From the NCBI GenBank assembly GCA_021372865.1, contig JAJFTO010000010.1:1-55147 (forward strand): a stretch of DNA of 55,147 nt. Reading direction: 5' to 3'. Numbering within the stretch: the first letter of the stretch is position 1; every line of letters begins with the position of its first letter. Positions 24,425 to 32,881 of the stretch are shown here, piece by piece. The notes beneath the pieces were generated by a model. The model was not told the origin of the DNA and ran no database searches. It worked only from the letters and a program-made list of their open reading frames with translations. A program made the translations under genes and the position numbers. This stretch comes from Porphyromonadaceae bacterium (GTDB taxonomy: Bacteria; Bacteroidota; Bacteroidia; Bacteroidales; Dysgonomonadaceae).

Positions 24425-26710
24425 ATGAAATATTTCTTTTTCCCGTTTCATTTGATGATCTTTTTCATCGTGGGAGTCAACATGCAAGCGCAAAAGGTGG
24501 ATTTGGTTAAATACGTGAATACTCTGCAGGGTACAAACTCCCGTTTCGAACTCACCAGAGGGAACACTTATCCAACAACAGCTTTGCCATTCGCTATGCA
24601 TACTTGGACAGCGCAAACCGGAAAAAACGGTGACGGATGGAAATATCAGTACGAAAAAGACTCGATCCGCGGATTTCAGCAAGCACATCAGTGCAGTTCG
24701 TGGACGAACGATTATTCCGTTTTCTCCGTTATGCCGGTTACCGGAAAACTGACACTGGATCAATATTCCCGCGCAGCGAGTTTCAATCACCGGAATGAAA
24801 TAGGTAAACCGAATTACTATAAAGTTCAATTTGATAATCAGATAACGGTTGAAATGTCTCCGGTTGAACGAGGCGCTCATCTTCGGTTTTCTTTTCCTAA
24901 ACGGCAAGCTTCTTACGTTATTTTGGACGGATACACGGGAATCAGCGGTGTGAAAATCAATCCGAAGGAAAACAGGATTACAGGATATGTGAAAAACGGA
25001 CGTGCTTTGCCCGATAATTTCAAAAATTTTTTCATAATTCAATTCGATAAACCAATCAGAAATTACGGCATTTGGAATAATCGGACGAATGAGAAGTGGG
25101 AAAAACTTATGGAGAAGGAAGGGGAAGGTATCAGCGCTTGGGTTAAATTCGATGATGGAGTAAAGGTCCAGGCAAAAGTGGTTTCATCGTATATCAGTCC
25201 TGAACAAGCGGAAATGACCTTGCAAACCGAATTAGGAAAATTCACTTCACTCGACCAGACCAAGCAGGCCGCATGGAAAATCTGGAATGACCAATTGCAT
25301 CAAATATTTGTAGAGGGTGGTTCGGAAGACGATAAAGCAACTTTTTACTCGTGTTACTTCCGTGCAAATTTGTTTTCCCGAAAATACTATGAAATTGATA
25401 AAGAAGGAAATCCGTACTATTTTAGTCCTTATGACGGAAAAATATATAAAGGATACATGTTTACCGATACCGGATTTTGGGATACTTTTCGCGCGCAGTT
25501 TCCTTTAAATGCACTGGTACATCCCACTATGCATGGCAGATATGTCGCCGCGTTGCTTGATGCCTATGACCAATGCGGATGGCTACCGTCGTGGTCTTTC
25601 CCTGGAGAGCAGGGGGGGATGATCGGCAATCATGCGATTTCCCTCTTAGCTGATGCATGGGCAAAAGGTTTGCGGTCGTTCGATCCTGAAAGAGCACTGA
25701 AAGCCTATTATCATGAAGCAACCAACAAAGGCCCTTGGGGACCTGCAAATGGTCGTGACGGCTGGAAAGAATATTATACGCTGGGTTACGTGCCGTATCC
25801 AAAATATCGGGAGTCTACGGCAAAAACACTGGAATATGCTTATGACGATTTTTGTGGATATAAGCTTGCTGATATGACGGAAAACTCATTTTACAAAGAT
25901 GTTTTTGCCCGTCAAATGTACAATTATAAAAACGTTTTCGACCCAACGGTTGGTTTTATGCGTGGAAAAGATGATAACGGAGAATGGACGTCAAATTTCA
26001 GTCCTTATGAATGGGGTGGTCCGTTTACCGAAGGTAACGCATATCACTATCTGTGGTCAGTCTTTCACGATGTGGACGGATTGATCGATTTACTCGGAGG
26101 AAAAGAGAGGTTTACAGCCAAACTCGATTCGGTTTTCACGGTTCCGAATACAGTTGAGGTCGGGACTTATGGACGTAAAATTCATGAAATGACCGAGATG
26201 CAGATGGCTGATATGGGACAATACGCTCATGGGAATCAACCCATTCAACACATGCTGTATTTGTACAATTACGCCGGAGAGCCGTGGAAAACGCAACAAA
26301 AAGTTCGCGAGGTAATGTCAAGATTGTACAACGCTACTGAAAACGGTTATCCGGGCGACGAAGATCAAGGTCAAACATCATCATGGTACGTGCTCAGCGC
26401 ATTAGGATTATACAGCGTTTGTCCAGGAACAGATCAATATGTTATAGGTAGCCCTGTTTTCGAAAAAGCGACCATCACGTTGGAGAACGGGAAACAATTT
26501 GTAATTCAGGCCAATAAAAATAACAAAGACAATGTTTACATTCAATCAGCAACCCTGAACGGACAAAATTATTCGAAGAATTACATCCGTTATCAGGATA
26601 TCATGAACGGAGGATCAATGTTTTTCGAGATGGGAAACGAACCCAACAGGAGCAGAGGTACGGATAAATTAGATGTTCCGTATTCGGTTTCGTCTGATAA
26701 AATTCCGTAA
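24425..26710 (+). CDS. GH92-family alpha-mannosidase, secreted
   Basis: 761 aa with an N-terminal signal peptide (FFFPFHLMIFFIVGVNMQAQ). Members of GH92 are calcium-dependent exo-alpha-mannosidases, often acting on N-glycans, and are expanded in Bacteroidetes. Family segments visible: VNTLQGTNSRFELTRGNTYP near the N-terminus, FYSCYFRANLFSRKYYEID and DTFRAQFPLNALVHP in the middle, AYHYLWSVFHDVDGLIDLLGG, and the catalytic-centre region GYPGDEDQGQTSSWYVLSAL (~residue 640). Linkage specificity cannot be read from sequence. Start ATG 24425. It stands alone between the IS256 remnant and a convergent glycosidase-like gene; no SusCD pair is nearby, so it is not part of an obvious polysaccharide utilisation locus here. 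Confidence 0.93.
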   Translation: MKYFFFPFHLMIFFIVGVNMQAQKVDLVKYVNTLQGTNSRFELTRGNTYPTTALPFAMHTWTAQTGKNGDGWKYQYEKDSIRGFQQAHQCSSWTNDYSVFSVMPVTGKLTLDQYSRAASFNHRNEIGKPNYYKVQFDNQITVEMSPVERGAHLRFSFPKRQASYVILDGYTGISGVKINPKENRITGYVKNGRALPDNFKNFFIIQFDKPIRNYGIWNNRTNEKWEKLMEKEGEGISAWVKFDDGVKVQAKVVSSYISPEQAEMTLQTELGKFTSLDQTKQAAWKIWNDQLHQIFVEGGSEDDKATFYSCYFRANLFSRKYYEIDKEGNPYYFSPYDGKIYKGYMFTDTGFWDTFRAQFPLNALVHPTMHGRYVAALLDAYDQCGWLPSWSFPGEQGGMIGNHAISLLADAWAKGLRSFDPERALKAYYHEATNKGPWGPANGRDGWKEYYTLGYVPYPKYRESTAKTLEYAYDDFCGYKLADMTENSFYKDVFARQMYNYKNVFDPTVGFMRGKDDNGEWTSNFSPYEWGGPFTEGNAYHYLWSVFHDVDGLIDLLGGKERFTAKLDSVFTVPNTVEVGTYGRKIHEMTEMQMADMGQYAHGNQPIQHMLYLYNYAGEPWKTQQKVREVMSRLYNATENGYPGDEDQGQTSSWYVLSALGLYSVCPGTDQYVIGSPVFEKATITLENGKQFVIQANKNNKDNVYIQSATLNGQNYSKNYIRYQDIMNGGSMFFEMGNEPNRSRGTDKLDVPYSVSSDKIP

Positions 26711-26797
26711 AATACGATGATACTATATTCGAGTTTATTAATAGACTAAAATTTGTAAGTTATCCATTTATCCCTCATTTTTTTTCAGGAAATAAAG

Positions 26798-28996
26798 TTA
26801 ATATAATGTATTGTTCAATATTTTTATATTTCCCGTCTTATCAGCGAGTGTAATTTGGTAACCGTCATTTTTGTACTCCACAAAAATATCAGCAGATTTA
26901 TCAAGACTTAGAATGACCGATCCATTTTTCTTAAGTTCCTTGAACCCATTCGCGGCAAGTTTTATTAACCCATTTTTTTTCGTTGCTTCAATAGCAGCAA
27001 ACCCTTCACAGGTGACCGAATAATTATCTCCTTCAATAATAACATCGAAAACTTTATCACTTCCCGCCTTGAATGCCTCGTAATCGGTAAAGGTGTACGA
27101 ACCATCTTCGTTTTTACAACCAGTTGTCATAATATTATTGACTGCCCCAAGCTGCTCTAATTTTTCAACTGAAAACCCTTTGACCGTAGCTTTATTATAA
27201 ATCGATTTGAATCTTTCACTGACGTCAGTTCCATTAAAATCGTGAGTTAATGTCCCTTCTATCATAAGTTTTCCTCCCCTGTCAAGATAATCTTCCAGAA
27301 ATTTTATTTCCCTTTCCCTCGAATATTGGGGATAGAGATATACAACCTGATCGAACTTATGTCCATTCATCACAGGTTTTCCATCATCTCCTATTATAAG
27401 TTTTCCCTCAATGATTACATCCGAAGAAACAAGAGCATTCACATAACCAGCCTTCCAGATTATCTGTGCTATTTTAGCCGGATCTATCTTCCCATTTATA
27501 TCGTACTGACTCCTTGCTGATTCATCTGGATACCAATTTGAAAGCGCTTCAATCCCAAAAACGACAAGCACTTTGGTTTCAGGCAACAATGGATTGAATT
27601 TATTTAAGAGGTTTGCACAATTTTCAACCCGGCTGATTTTATCGCCCATTTCTTTTTCAAAAAGATCCCTGCGCCATATCCTCCTGTCGTTATAAGCAAG
27701 GTAATTGGTGCGTATCCCGTAAAGGAGGTCGTTAAATGCTTTGGAGGTGTACCCATCAACTGTGGTAGTGTAATACATGTTGTAAATTGCGTTTGCAGGT
27801 TGGGCCATTCCTATTCCCAATTGAAGATATTTGGGCGTACCTTCATCTGTTTGCCCATATTCGCGTGGTATGGTCCACCAGTTATTTCCTGTTGTCCATA
27901 TCTCGTCATATAGCAAATTGTTATGATGAGTATTATGGAAGCCTATAAAAATATCTTTTCCAAATATTTCTTTGGCCTTTTCACAAACTGCCCTTTCGAC
28001 TCTTAGTGGCCCTTCTCTCATGGCAACCATGTAACGGTTTATAGCACGCATTCTTTTGCAGGAATCCCCTTCAGGGACGTACCGCATGTCAAATAGAGTG
28101 TTTTCGAGTGAAGTTTTATATTTCTGGTTAAAATATTCAGACATAGGTAATGAATACAACCGGCCCCTCCATTTGTTCCCTTTGAGCATGTTTGGTGGAT
28201 TAACACGCATGTTACCGTATTCATCCAGGGCAAAACCATCGAAAGGAATATCAGAATACGTTTTTAATGCTTCTTCAAAGTATCCAATCGCTGCCTCACT
28301 GTAATTGTCCGGGAAATTATAATAATGCTGGGTCATAATATAGGCTGTTTTTCCGGCCATCGATTTGCCTCCTTTGATAGTTACTGCAACGGTTTCCTTG
28401 TCAATGGGGGTTGAAGTACATTTCGAAGTAATTTCTTTCAAAGATGCTGGATCATAAAAACCTTCCGAAATTTTGGCAAAAGTATAAACTTTGAAAAGTT
28501 CACTTTTAATTATTGTGCCAACATTGATTGGGTAAACTTCGGTATATCTGATGTCCTGCGATTTCCCGATATATTTGCCATTGCCTTGGTTATCAAGCAC
28601 AAGTTCCCCTTCAACAATGCAACGGCTCGTATTTTCAATAGCGACCGGATGGAAAGTGTTCCACAGCTGAAGACCTACCTTGATCTTCCGTTCATGAGCA
28701 TAAGCTACAAAATCCCTAAAAAAGGGATACATGGTTTTAAAGTCATAGAAATCGGCATCGTAATGGCCAGTTAAAAAAACCATACTAAAACGTGAATGTT
28801 CAGCAATGGAATCAATAACCATTTTATAATGATTATTCTGGGTTATTTCTTTATTTACAAAGAAATAACATAAATTTTCATATGTTGTGTCATCAATGGC
28901 AGGAACACGGATCACGCGATCGGAACTTTTGACAAAACTGAAGGAAAGGAAAACGAAAATAAGAATAATTATAATTTTTAGGTAACTCCTTTTCAT
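26798..28996 (-). CDS. secreted TIM-barrel, glycosidase-like protein of unknown family
   Basis: About 732 aa from the ATG at 28996, which directly precedes a signal peptide (KIIIILIFVFLSFSFVKSS); an upstream in-frame start at 29056 would bury it. Not confidently assigned. Residues ~50-450 read like a (beta/alpha)8 barrel: FSMVFLTGHYDADFYDF, IKVGLQLWNTFHP, FDGFALDEYGNMRVNPP (acidic pair, a plausible catalytic or substrate site) and DIFIGFHNTHHNN. Residues ~520-620 resemble the Rossmann-like trimerisation domain of GH42-type enzymes (GHKFDQVVYLYPQ, YLDRGGKLMIEGTL). A small C-terminal beta-domain follows. Convergent with GH92 and probably extracellular or periplasmic; a polysaccharide-active role is inference only. 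Confidence 0.6.
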   Translation of the reverse strand: MKRSYLKIIIILIFVFLSFSFVKSSDRVIRVPAIDDTTYENLCYFFVNKEITQNNHYKMVIDSIAEHSRFSMVFLTGHYDADFYDFKTMYPFFRDFVAYAHERKIKVGLQLWNTFHPVAIENTSRCIVEGELVLDNQGNGKYIGKSQDIRYTEVYPINVGTIIKSELFKVYTFAKISEGFYDPASLKEITSKCTSTPIDKETVAVTIKGGKSMAGKTAYIMTQHYYNFPDNYSEAAIGYFEEALKTYSDIPFDGFALDEYGNMRVNPPNMLKGNKWRGRLYSLPMSEYFNQKYKTSLENTLFDMRYVPEGDSCKRMRAINRYMVAMREGPLRVERAVCEKAKEIFGKDIFIGFHNTHHNNLLYDEIWTTGNNWWTIPREYGQTDEGTPKYLQLGIGMAQPANAIYNMYYTTTVDGYTSKAFNDLLYGIRTNYLAYNDRRIWRRDLFEKEMGDKISRVENCANLLNKFNPLLPETKVLVVFGIEALSNWYPDESARSQYDINGKIDPAKIAQIIWKAGYVNALVSSDVIIEGKLIIGDDGKPVMNGHKFDQVVYLYPQYSREREIKFLEDYLDRGGKLMIEGTLTHDFNGTDVSERFKSIYNKATVKGFSVEKLEQLGAVNNIMTTGCKNEDGSYTFTDYEAFKAGSDKVFDVIIEGDNYSVTCEGFAAIEATKKNGLIKLAANGFKELKKNGSVILSLDKSADIFVEYKNDGYQITLADKTGNIKILNNTLY

Positions 28997-29270
28997 TATA
29001 TTCAATATTGATGGGAAAATAATTTTAACACAACTCATCCGATGACTTTGGAACATTGCCGAAAGTCATTTCTTACCTGTTTTTTGGGTTAGCTGATATC
29101 ATTATTATCGGTAGTTGTTCCGAATATCAAAGATAGGAATTATTGAAAGCAATTCACAGCAAGACGTCGATCATTTTCAAAGCAAATTCAGTCGTAGTTA
29201 ACAATAACAGGAATTCAATATTTTTTATTAAGTGGATTGTAGCTCGGAGTTTGTTCTTATCTATGTAATA

Positions 29271-29444
29271 ATGCTGTTGTCAACTTCTTGTGCGACGTTA
29301 ATAAACCCGCCTTACAAGAATATTACTATATGTACTACCGAACCAAGTGAAATCATTTATGGACAAGAAACCGCAATTACTGAAAACAACAAAGGAGAAT
29401 TGTATTGCACCTATCTTTACCACATATTAATCCCTTTCGGTTAA
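29271..29444 (+). pseudogene. truncated lipoprotein fragment
   Basis: From the ATG at 29271 the frame gives a lipobox-like start (MLLSTSCATLINPPYKN) then ITICTTEPSEIIYGQETAITENNKG, a pattern I recall from longer Bacteroidales lipoproteins beginning SCATL-N. The frame then changes character and ends after 57 codons, so it is probably a frameshifted or deleted copy. A small intact lipoprotein cannot be excluded. Confidence 0.45.
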
Positions 29445-29563
29445 CGATAAGTCAGCGGATTTTTCTTAAACTATTTATTTTTTGTAAAAGACGTACAATT
29501 ATTGACTGAATTCACCTAACTTTAAAATTCAATTTCCAGTGTACCAGCGTGTAGGTTCGACTT

Positions 29564-29590
29564 AGAGAAGAGAAGAGAAGAGAAGAGAAG
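29564..29590. repeat. pentanucleotide microsatellite (AGAGA x5.4) upstream of lipocalin gene
   Basis: 27 bases of uninterrupted AGAGA repeats lie 80 bp upstream of the lipocalin ATG, outside any convincing coding frame. Perfect short tandem repeats of this kind can change copy number by slippage and alter promoter spacing or leader length. Confidence 0.85.
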
Positions 29591-29670
29591 CGTTGCCAAC
29601 CAATGTGAAAAGAGAACCAAAATGGAAAATTATCGTCCTGTAGATAAAACAAAGAACCAATGATAAATAT

Positions 29671-30204
29671 ATGAAAACTAGAAGAATAAATTATTTACTT
29701 ACAATTTTAATTATTATGATCGGTTTTAACTCTTATGCTTCAATACCTAATGGTGCAGTTGCTGTCAAACCTTTTTATAAAGAAAAATATCTTGGCAAAT
29801 GGTATGAGATAGCAAGGTTGGATTTTAAATTTGAAAGGAATTTGAACAATACGACTGCCGAATATTCCTTAAATGATAATGGAACAATAAAAGTTGAAAA
29901 TAAAGGATATAATACCAAAGAGAGGAAATGGGTACAAGCTACCGGTAAAGCAAAATTTGTTAGAGAAGAAAATAACGCCATGTTAAAAGTATCTTTTTTT
30001 GGGCCCTTTTACTCTGGATATAATGTCATTGCGATAGACAATGATTATAAATATGCTTTGGTTGCAGGAGCAAGTCTTAAGTATTTATGGATATTATCAC
30101 GCGAGATAAAAATACCTGATGACATAAAGGAAAAATATTTAAAAATTGCTGAAGGTATTGGTTATAATACGAATAATCTATTATGGATTAAACATGACAA
30201 ATAG
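29671..30204 (+). CDS. bacterial lipocalin (Blc-like)
   Basis: 177 aa. The N-terminal signal sequence (YLLTILIIMIGFNSYA) lacks a lipobox Cys, so the product is probably periplasmic or secreted rather than lipid-anchored, unlike E. coli Blc. Lipocalin signatures: the GxW motif in YLGKWYEIARLDFKFER (~residues 41-57), NNTTAEYSLNDNGTIKV, and the late strand YKYALVAGASLKYLWILSR (~126-144). Lipocalins bind small hydrophobic ligands such as fatty acids or lysophospholipids. Start ATG 29671. Base composition is AT-rich like its neighbours. A strong terminator lies 113 bp downstream, and a microsatellite upstream may influence expression. Confidence 0.92.
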   Translation: MKTRRINYLLTILIIMIGFNSYASIPNGAVAVKPFYKEKYLGKWYEIARLDFKFERNLNNTTAEYSLNDNGTIKVENKGYNTKERKWVQATGKAKFVREENNAMLKVSFFGPFYSGYNVIAIDNDYKYALVAGASLKYLWILSREIKIPDDIKEKYLKIAEGIGYNTNNLLWIKHDK

Positions 30205-30316
30205 AAGGAACACTGCACACTACACCAATGTAAAATCATGCGTGTTTTAAAGCAAATCACATGAATGCACATAGAAAAGATGCGCAATCTGTGAGGCACA
30301 TTTTTTCAATTTAAAT

Positions 30317-30350
30317 AGTCTGTAATCAATCGGTTACAGACTGTTTTTTT
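30317..30350 (+). terminator. rho-independent terminator after lipocalin gene
   Basis: Perfect 9-bp stem AGTCTGTAA (30317-30325) / TTACAGACT (30334-30342), 8-nt loop, then G and seven T residues. Confidence 0.9.
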
Positions 30351-30403
30351 AATATTTGATCCTTAACGTGGGACCCACTTTTGACGAACGCTGACTGCTT
30401 GGA

Positions 30404-30445
30404 ACCGGTGTAACTTAAAAAATCACGTCGGTTAATCTTTTTCAT
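30404..30445 (-). pseudogene. remnant of a Tat-signal protein start
   Basis: From an ATG at 30445 the minus strand encodes MKKINRRDFLSYTG, a twin-arginine signal start (RRDFL) typical of Bacteroidetes Gfo/Idh or other Tat substrates. After ~14 codons the sequence loses the hydrophobic core and runs into the lipocalin terminator, so only the 5' tip of a gene remains. Confidence 0.5.
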
Positions 30446-30549
30446 GTTTTTAAGTGTTTTTCTGATCCTTATTAATTTGATTAACAGCAGCCTAATGTTT
30501 CTGCTTTAATCGAAATAGATTGCGCTGGATAGCGTCACGGTGACCGATA

Positions 30550-30870
30550 CTATTCCAGTTTCACGGCTGTTCCCGATGCGGAAACCATTATCATGCTCCC
30601 TTTTTCGCCAATGGTTTCATAATCAAGATCAACAGCAACAATAGCGTTGGCGCCCAATCTTGAGGCCTGTTCTTCCATTTCGCGCAAAGCGATCTGCTTC
30701 GCTTCGCGAATTACCTGTTCATATTTACCGGAACGGCCGCCGACAATATCGGTAATAGATGCAAAAAAATCTTTTACAATATTGGCTCCGATAATGGTCT
30801 CCCCGCTTACGATCCCGTAATAAGCAACAATACGTTTTCCTTCCACTGTGTTGGTTGTAGTGACTAGCAT
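30550..30870 (-). CDS. YbjQ/UPF0145-family protein
   Basis: 106 aa, a single domain of about the family's full length (~105 aa). Characteristic segments: [70 protein letters not shown], and [14 protein letters not shown] at the C-terminus. Often annotated as putative heavy-metal-binding, but a function has not been firmly shown. Cytoplasmic, forms oligomers in solved members. Start ATG 30870. No operon partner; the next gene upstream is divergent at 31269. Confidence 0.93.
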   Translation of the reverse strand: MLVTTTNTVEGKRIVAYYGIVSGETIIGANIVKDFFASITDIVGGRSGKYEQVIREAKQIALREMEEQASRLGANAIVAVDLDYETIGEKGSMIMVSASGTAVKLE

Positions 30871-31268
30871 TTTGTTCTATATTTTAATTATTGTGAGTTT
30901 CATCGAAAGAGAATCAATTTGTAGATCTTCAGTAAAATGTCTACCTCCTTAGCGTAAAAATAGTATAATTTTTTCAAACAAAAAACTGTTCTCAAAAAAT
31001 TGAATAGGTCAGTTGAGTCTCTCGCTCCAACCTTCAGCTTTTGGCCAGTTCGAGCGTCCTTTTATTGTTTTCTTACTTTTATTTGGATTATCTTTGCAGA
31101 TATGATAACATGATATGAACTATCCAAGGATCGGGGGACGTACAGGGAACGATTGAAAACAAGCTCTGACTTTTCATTTGAAAATCAGGGTTTTGTGTTT
31201 TAAGATAGCCAAAAGTGTATCGAGGAGCATATCATCATCAGCTAAAATATTCACAAAACGATTGATGG
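30871..31268. other. intergenic region with promoter and hairpin (possible leader or small RNA)
   Basis: 398 bases between divergent genes. A plus-strand promoter is visible: TTG at 31065-31067 and TATCTTTG at 31089-31096, 21 nt apart. About 70 nt downstream, CTGA-C-TTTTC (31166-31175) pairs with GAAAA-TCAG (31180-31188) with one bulged base, followed by GGTTTTGTGTTTT. This could be a terminator of a ~95-nt transcript or an attenuator in the ~165-nt leader of the DUF418 gene. Confidence 0.5.
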
Positions 31269-32450
31269 ATGGAGCAACTTGTCAATAAAAATTCACGAAT
31301 TGAAGTAGTGGATGCCTTACGGGGCTTTGCTTTAATGGCTATTCTTTTGGTGCATAACGTGGAACATTTTATTTTCCCTGTCTACCCCACAGACTCACCA
31401 AATTGGTTAAAATTATTGGATCAGGGAACAATGAATGTTGTTTATACCCTTTTTGCCGGAAAAGCCTATGCAATTTTTGCACTCCTATTCGGATTTACAT
31501 TTTACATTCAAAGCAACAATCAGAAAAAGCAAGGCAAGGATTTCGGTTATCGTTTTCTCTGGCGTTTATTATTTCTGGTACTGTTCGCCACATTAAATGC
31601 GGCCTTTTTTCCTGCAGGAGATGTATTGCTATTGTTTGTTGTTGTGGGTATTGTCTTATTCCTTACCCGAAACTGGAGCGACAAAGCTGTATTCATTTCC
31701 GCTGTTGTTTTTCTGTTACAGCCCGTTGAATGGTACCATTACATCGCAACACTGATAAATCCTGCGCATCAACTACCGGATTTAAAAGTAGGAGAAATGT
31801 ACGCCGCAGTAGCAGATTATACAAAAAACGGAAGTCTTCGGGATTTTATCTGGGGGAATATTACATTGGGGCAAAAAGCCAGCCTATTATGGGCTGTAAA
31901 TGCCGGGCGTTTTTCCCAGACGGCGGGATTGTTCCTCCTGGGTTATTATATCGGCAGAAAACAATTTTTCATTTCTAATGAAAAGAATGCTATTTTTTGG
32001 GTAAAGGTCCTCATCATCTCAGCCATATCCTTTGCGCCTTTATACACCCTGAAGGAACTGATTATGAATAATAACACGATTACACAACAATCCGTGGGAA
32101 CCGTGTTCGACATGTGGCAGAAATTAGCTTTTACGTTGATTTTAATTGCTTCATTTGTGCTGTTATACCATTATAGCAAGTTCAGATTCAGTAAAAATTT
32201 CAATAATTTACGTTTTTATGGCAAGATGAGCCTCACCAGTTATGTCACCCAGTCGATTATTGGCGCCGTAATTTACTTTCCTTTCGGTTTGTATCTTGCT
32301 CCATATTGCGGATACACAATCAGTGTACTCATCGGGATTTTAGTGTTTGTATTACAATCAAAATTCTCCAGAGGATGGCTATCCATACATAAACAAGGCC
32401 CATTAGAGTATATCTGGCATAAATGGACCTGGATAGGAAAAAGTAAGTGA
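31269..32450 (+). CDS. DUF418-family polytopic membrane protein
   Basis: 393 aa with roughly ten transmembrane helices. The N-terminal family motif is RIEVVDALRGFALMAILLVHN (~residues 10-30), followed by VYTLFAGKAYAIFALLFGFTFYIQ and FLWRLLFLVLFATLNAAFF. The C-terminal DUF418 region includes AGLFLLGYYIGR, FYGKMSLTSYVTQSIIGA and the terminal GPLEYIWHKWTW. The family resembles YeiB and acyltransferase-3 proteins; its substrate is unknown and no function is assigned here. Start ATG 31269 with AT-rich upstream leader. Inner membrane. Not in an operon with its neighbours. Confidence 0.92.
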   Translation: MEQLVNKNSRIEVVDALRGFALMAILLVHNVEHFIFPVYPTDSPNWLKLLDQGTMNVVYTLFAGKAYAIFALLFGFTFYIQSNNQKKQGKDFGYRFLWRLLFLVLFATLNAAFFPAGDVLLLFVVVGIVLFLTRNWSDKAVFISAVVFLLQPVEWYHYIATLINPAHQLPDLKVGEMYAAVADYTKNGSLRDFIWGNITLGQKASLLWAVNAGRFSQTAGLFLLGYYIGRKQFFISNEKNAIFWVKVLIISAISFAPLYTLKELIMNNNTITQQSVGTVFDMWQKLAFTLILIASFVLLYHYSKFRFSKNFNNLRFYGKMSLTSYVTQSIIGAVIYFPFGLYLAPYCGYTISVLIGILVFVLQSKFSRGWLSIHKQGPLEYIWHKWTWIGKSK

Positions 32451-32587
32451 TCACTTTATGCAGCTTCCCTAATTCTTGTAAATAATGGATTAATCAGTAT
32501 ATTTTCCGGAACGTACTGAGAAATTCACAGCCTATACAAAACAAGATGAAGCAGTTACTTATTTCTATTACGTCATTACTGATTCCG

Positions 32588-32827
32588 TTACGAAACGGTT
32601 TTTACATCGGATTTCTTTACCCCGTAACCCATTTTCGTAATGGCATTTTCAATCTGATCTACTGAAGATTTTTCGCCATCGAAGTCGACTTTCAACTTGC
32701 TGGCGTTAAATAATACCTTCACCGATTCTTTTTCGATGCCGTCCAGATTTTTTACTGCACCTTCAATCTTTTGGATGCATGACGGACAAGTCAATGTCTC
32801 TAGCTGAATTGTTGCTGAATTTTTCAT
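32588..32827 (-). CDS. heavy-metal-associated (HMA) domain protein, likely metallochaperone
   Basis: 79 aa, one ferredoxin-like HMA domain. The metal-binding loop is LTCPSCIQKIEG (CxxC, residues ~13-16), followed by the family pattern VKNLDGIEKESVKVLFNASKLKVDFD and IENAITKMGYGV. Such free-standing domains deliver Cu+, Zn2+ or similar ions to P1B-ATPases. It lies 54 bp downstream of the P1B-ATPase gene on the same strand, and that ATPase lacks its own N-terminal HMA domain, so the two likely form a pump-plus-chaperone pair. Start ATG 32827. Metal identity not determinable. Confidence 0.93.
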   Translation of the reverse strand: MKNSATIQLETLTCPSCIQKIEGAVKNLDGIEKESVKVLFNASKLKVDFDGEKSSVDQIENAITKMGYGVKKSDVKTVS

Positions 32828-32881
32828 TTTCGTTCCCTTTCTTTCTTATTGTTTATAAATTAAAAATTATTTCCTGCATGA

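Larger units (their letters stand above)
29057..29670. other. AT-rich intergenic stretch with lipoprotein fragment and microsatellite
   Basis: 614 bases between the glycosidase-like gene and the lipocalin gene. It contains the lipoprotein fragment (29271-29444) and a pentanucleotide repeat (29564-29590), each described separately. I see no other intact gene or convincing terminator. Confidence 0.5.
30205..30549. other. intergenic region with terminator and Tat-signal remnant
   Basis: 345 bases between the lipocalin and YbjQ-like genes. It holds the lipocalin terminator (30317-30350) and a minus-strand Tat-signal start remnant (30404-30445). The rest, including the stretch 30446-30549, shows no gene. 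Confidence 0.6.

Noticed and set aside
29564..29590. Short regular repeat considered as a CRISPR-like array
   Set aside because: A 5-bp unit without spacers is a microsatellite; no CRISPR array or cas gene is seen in the window.
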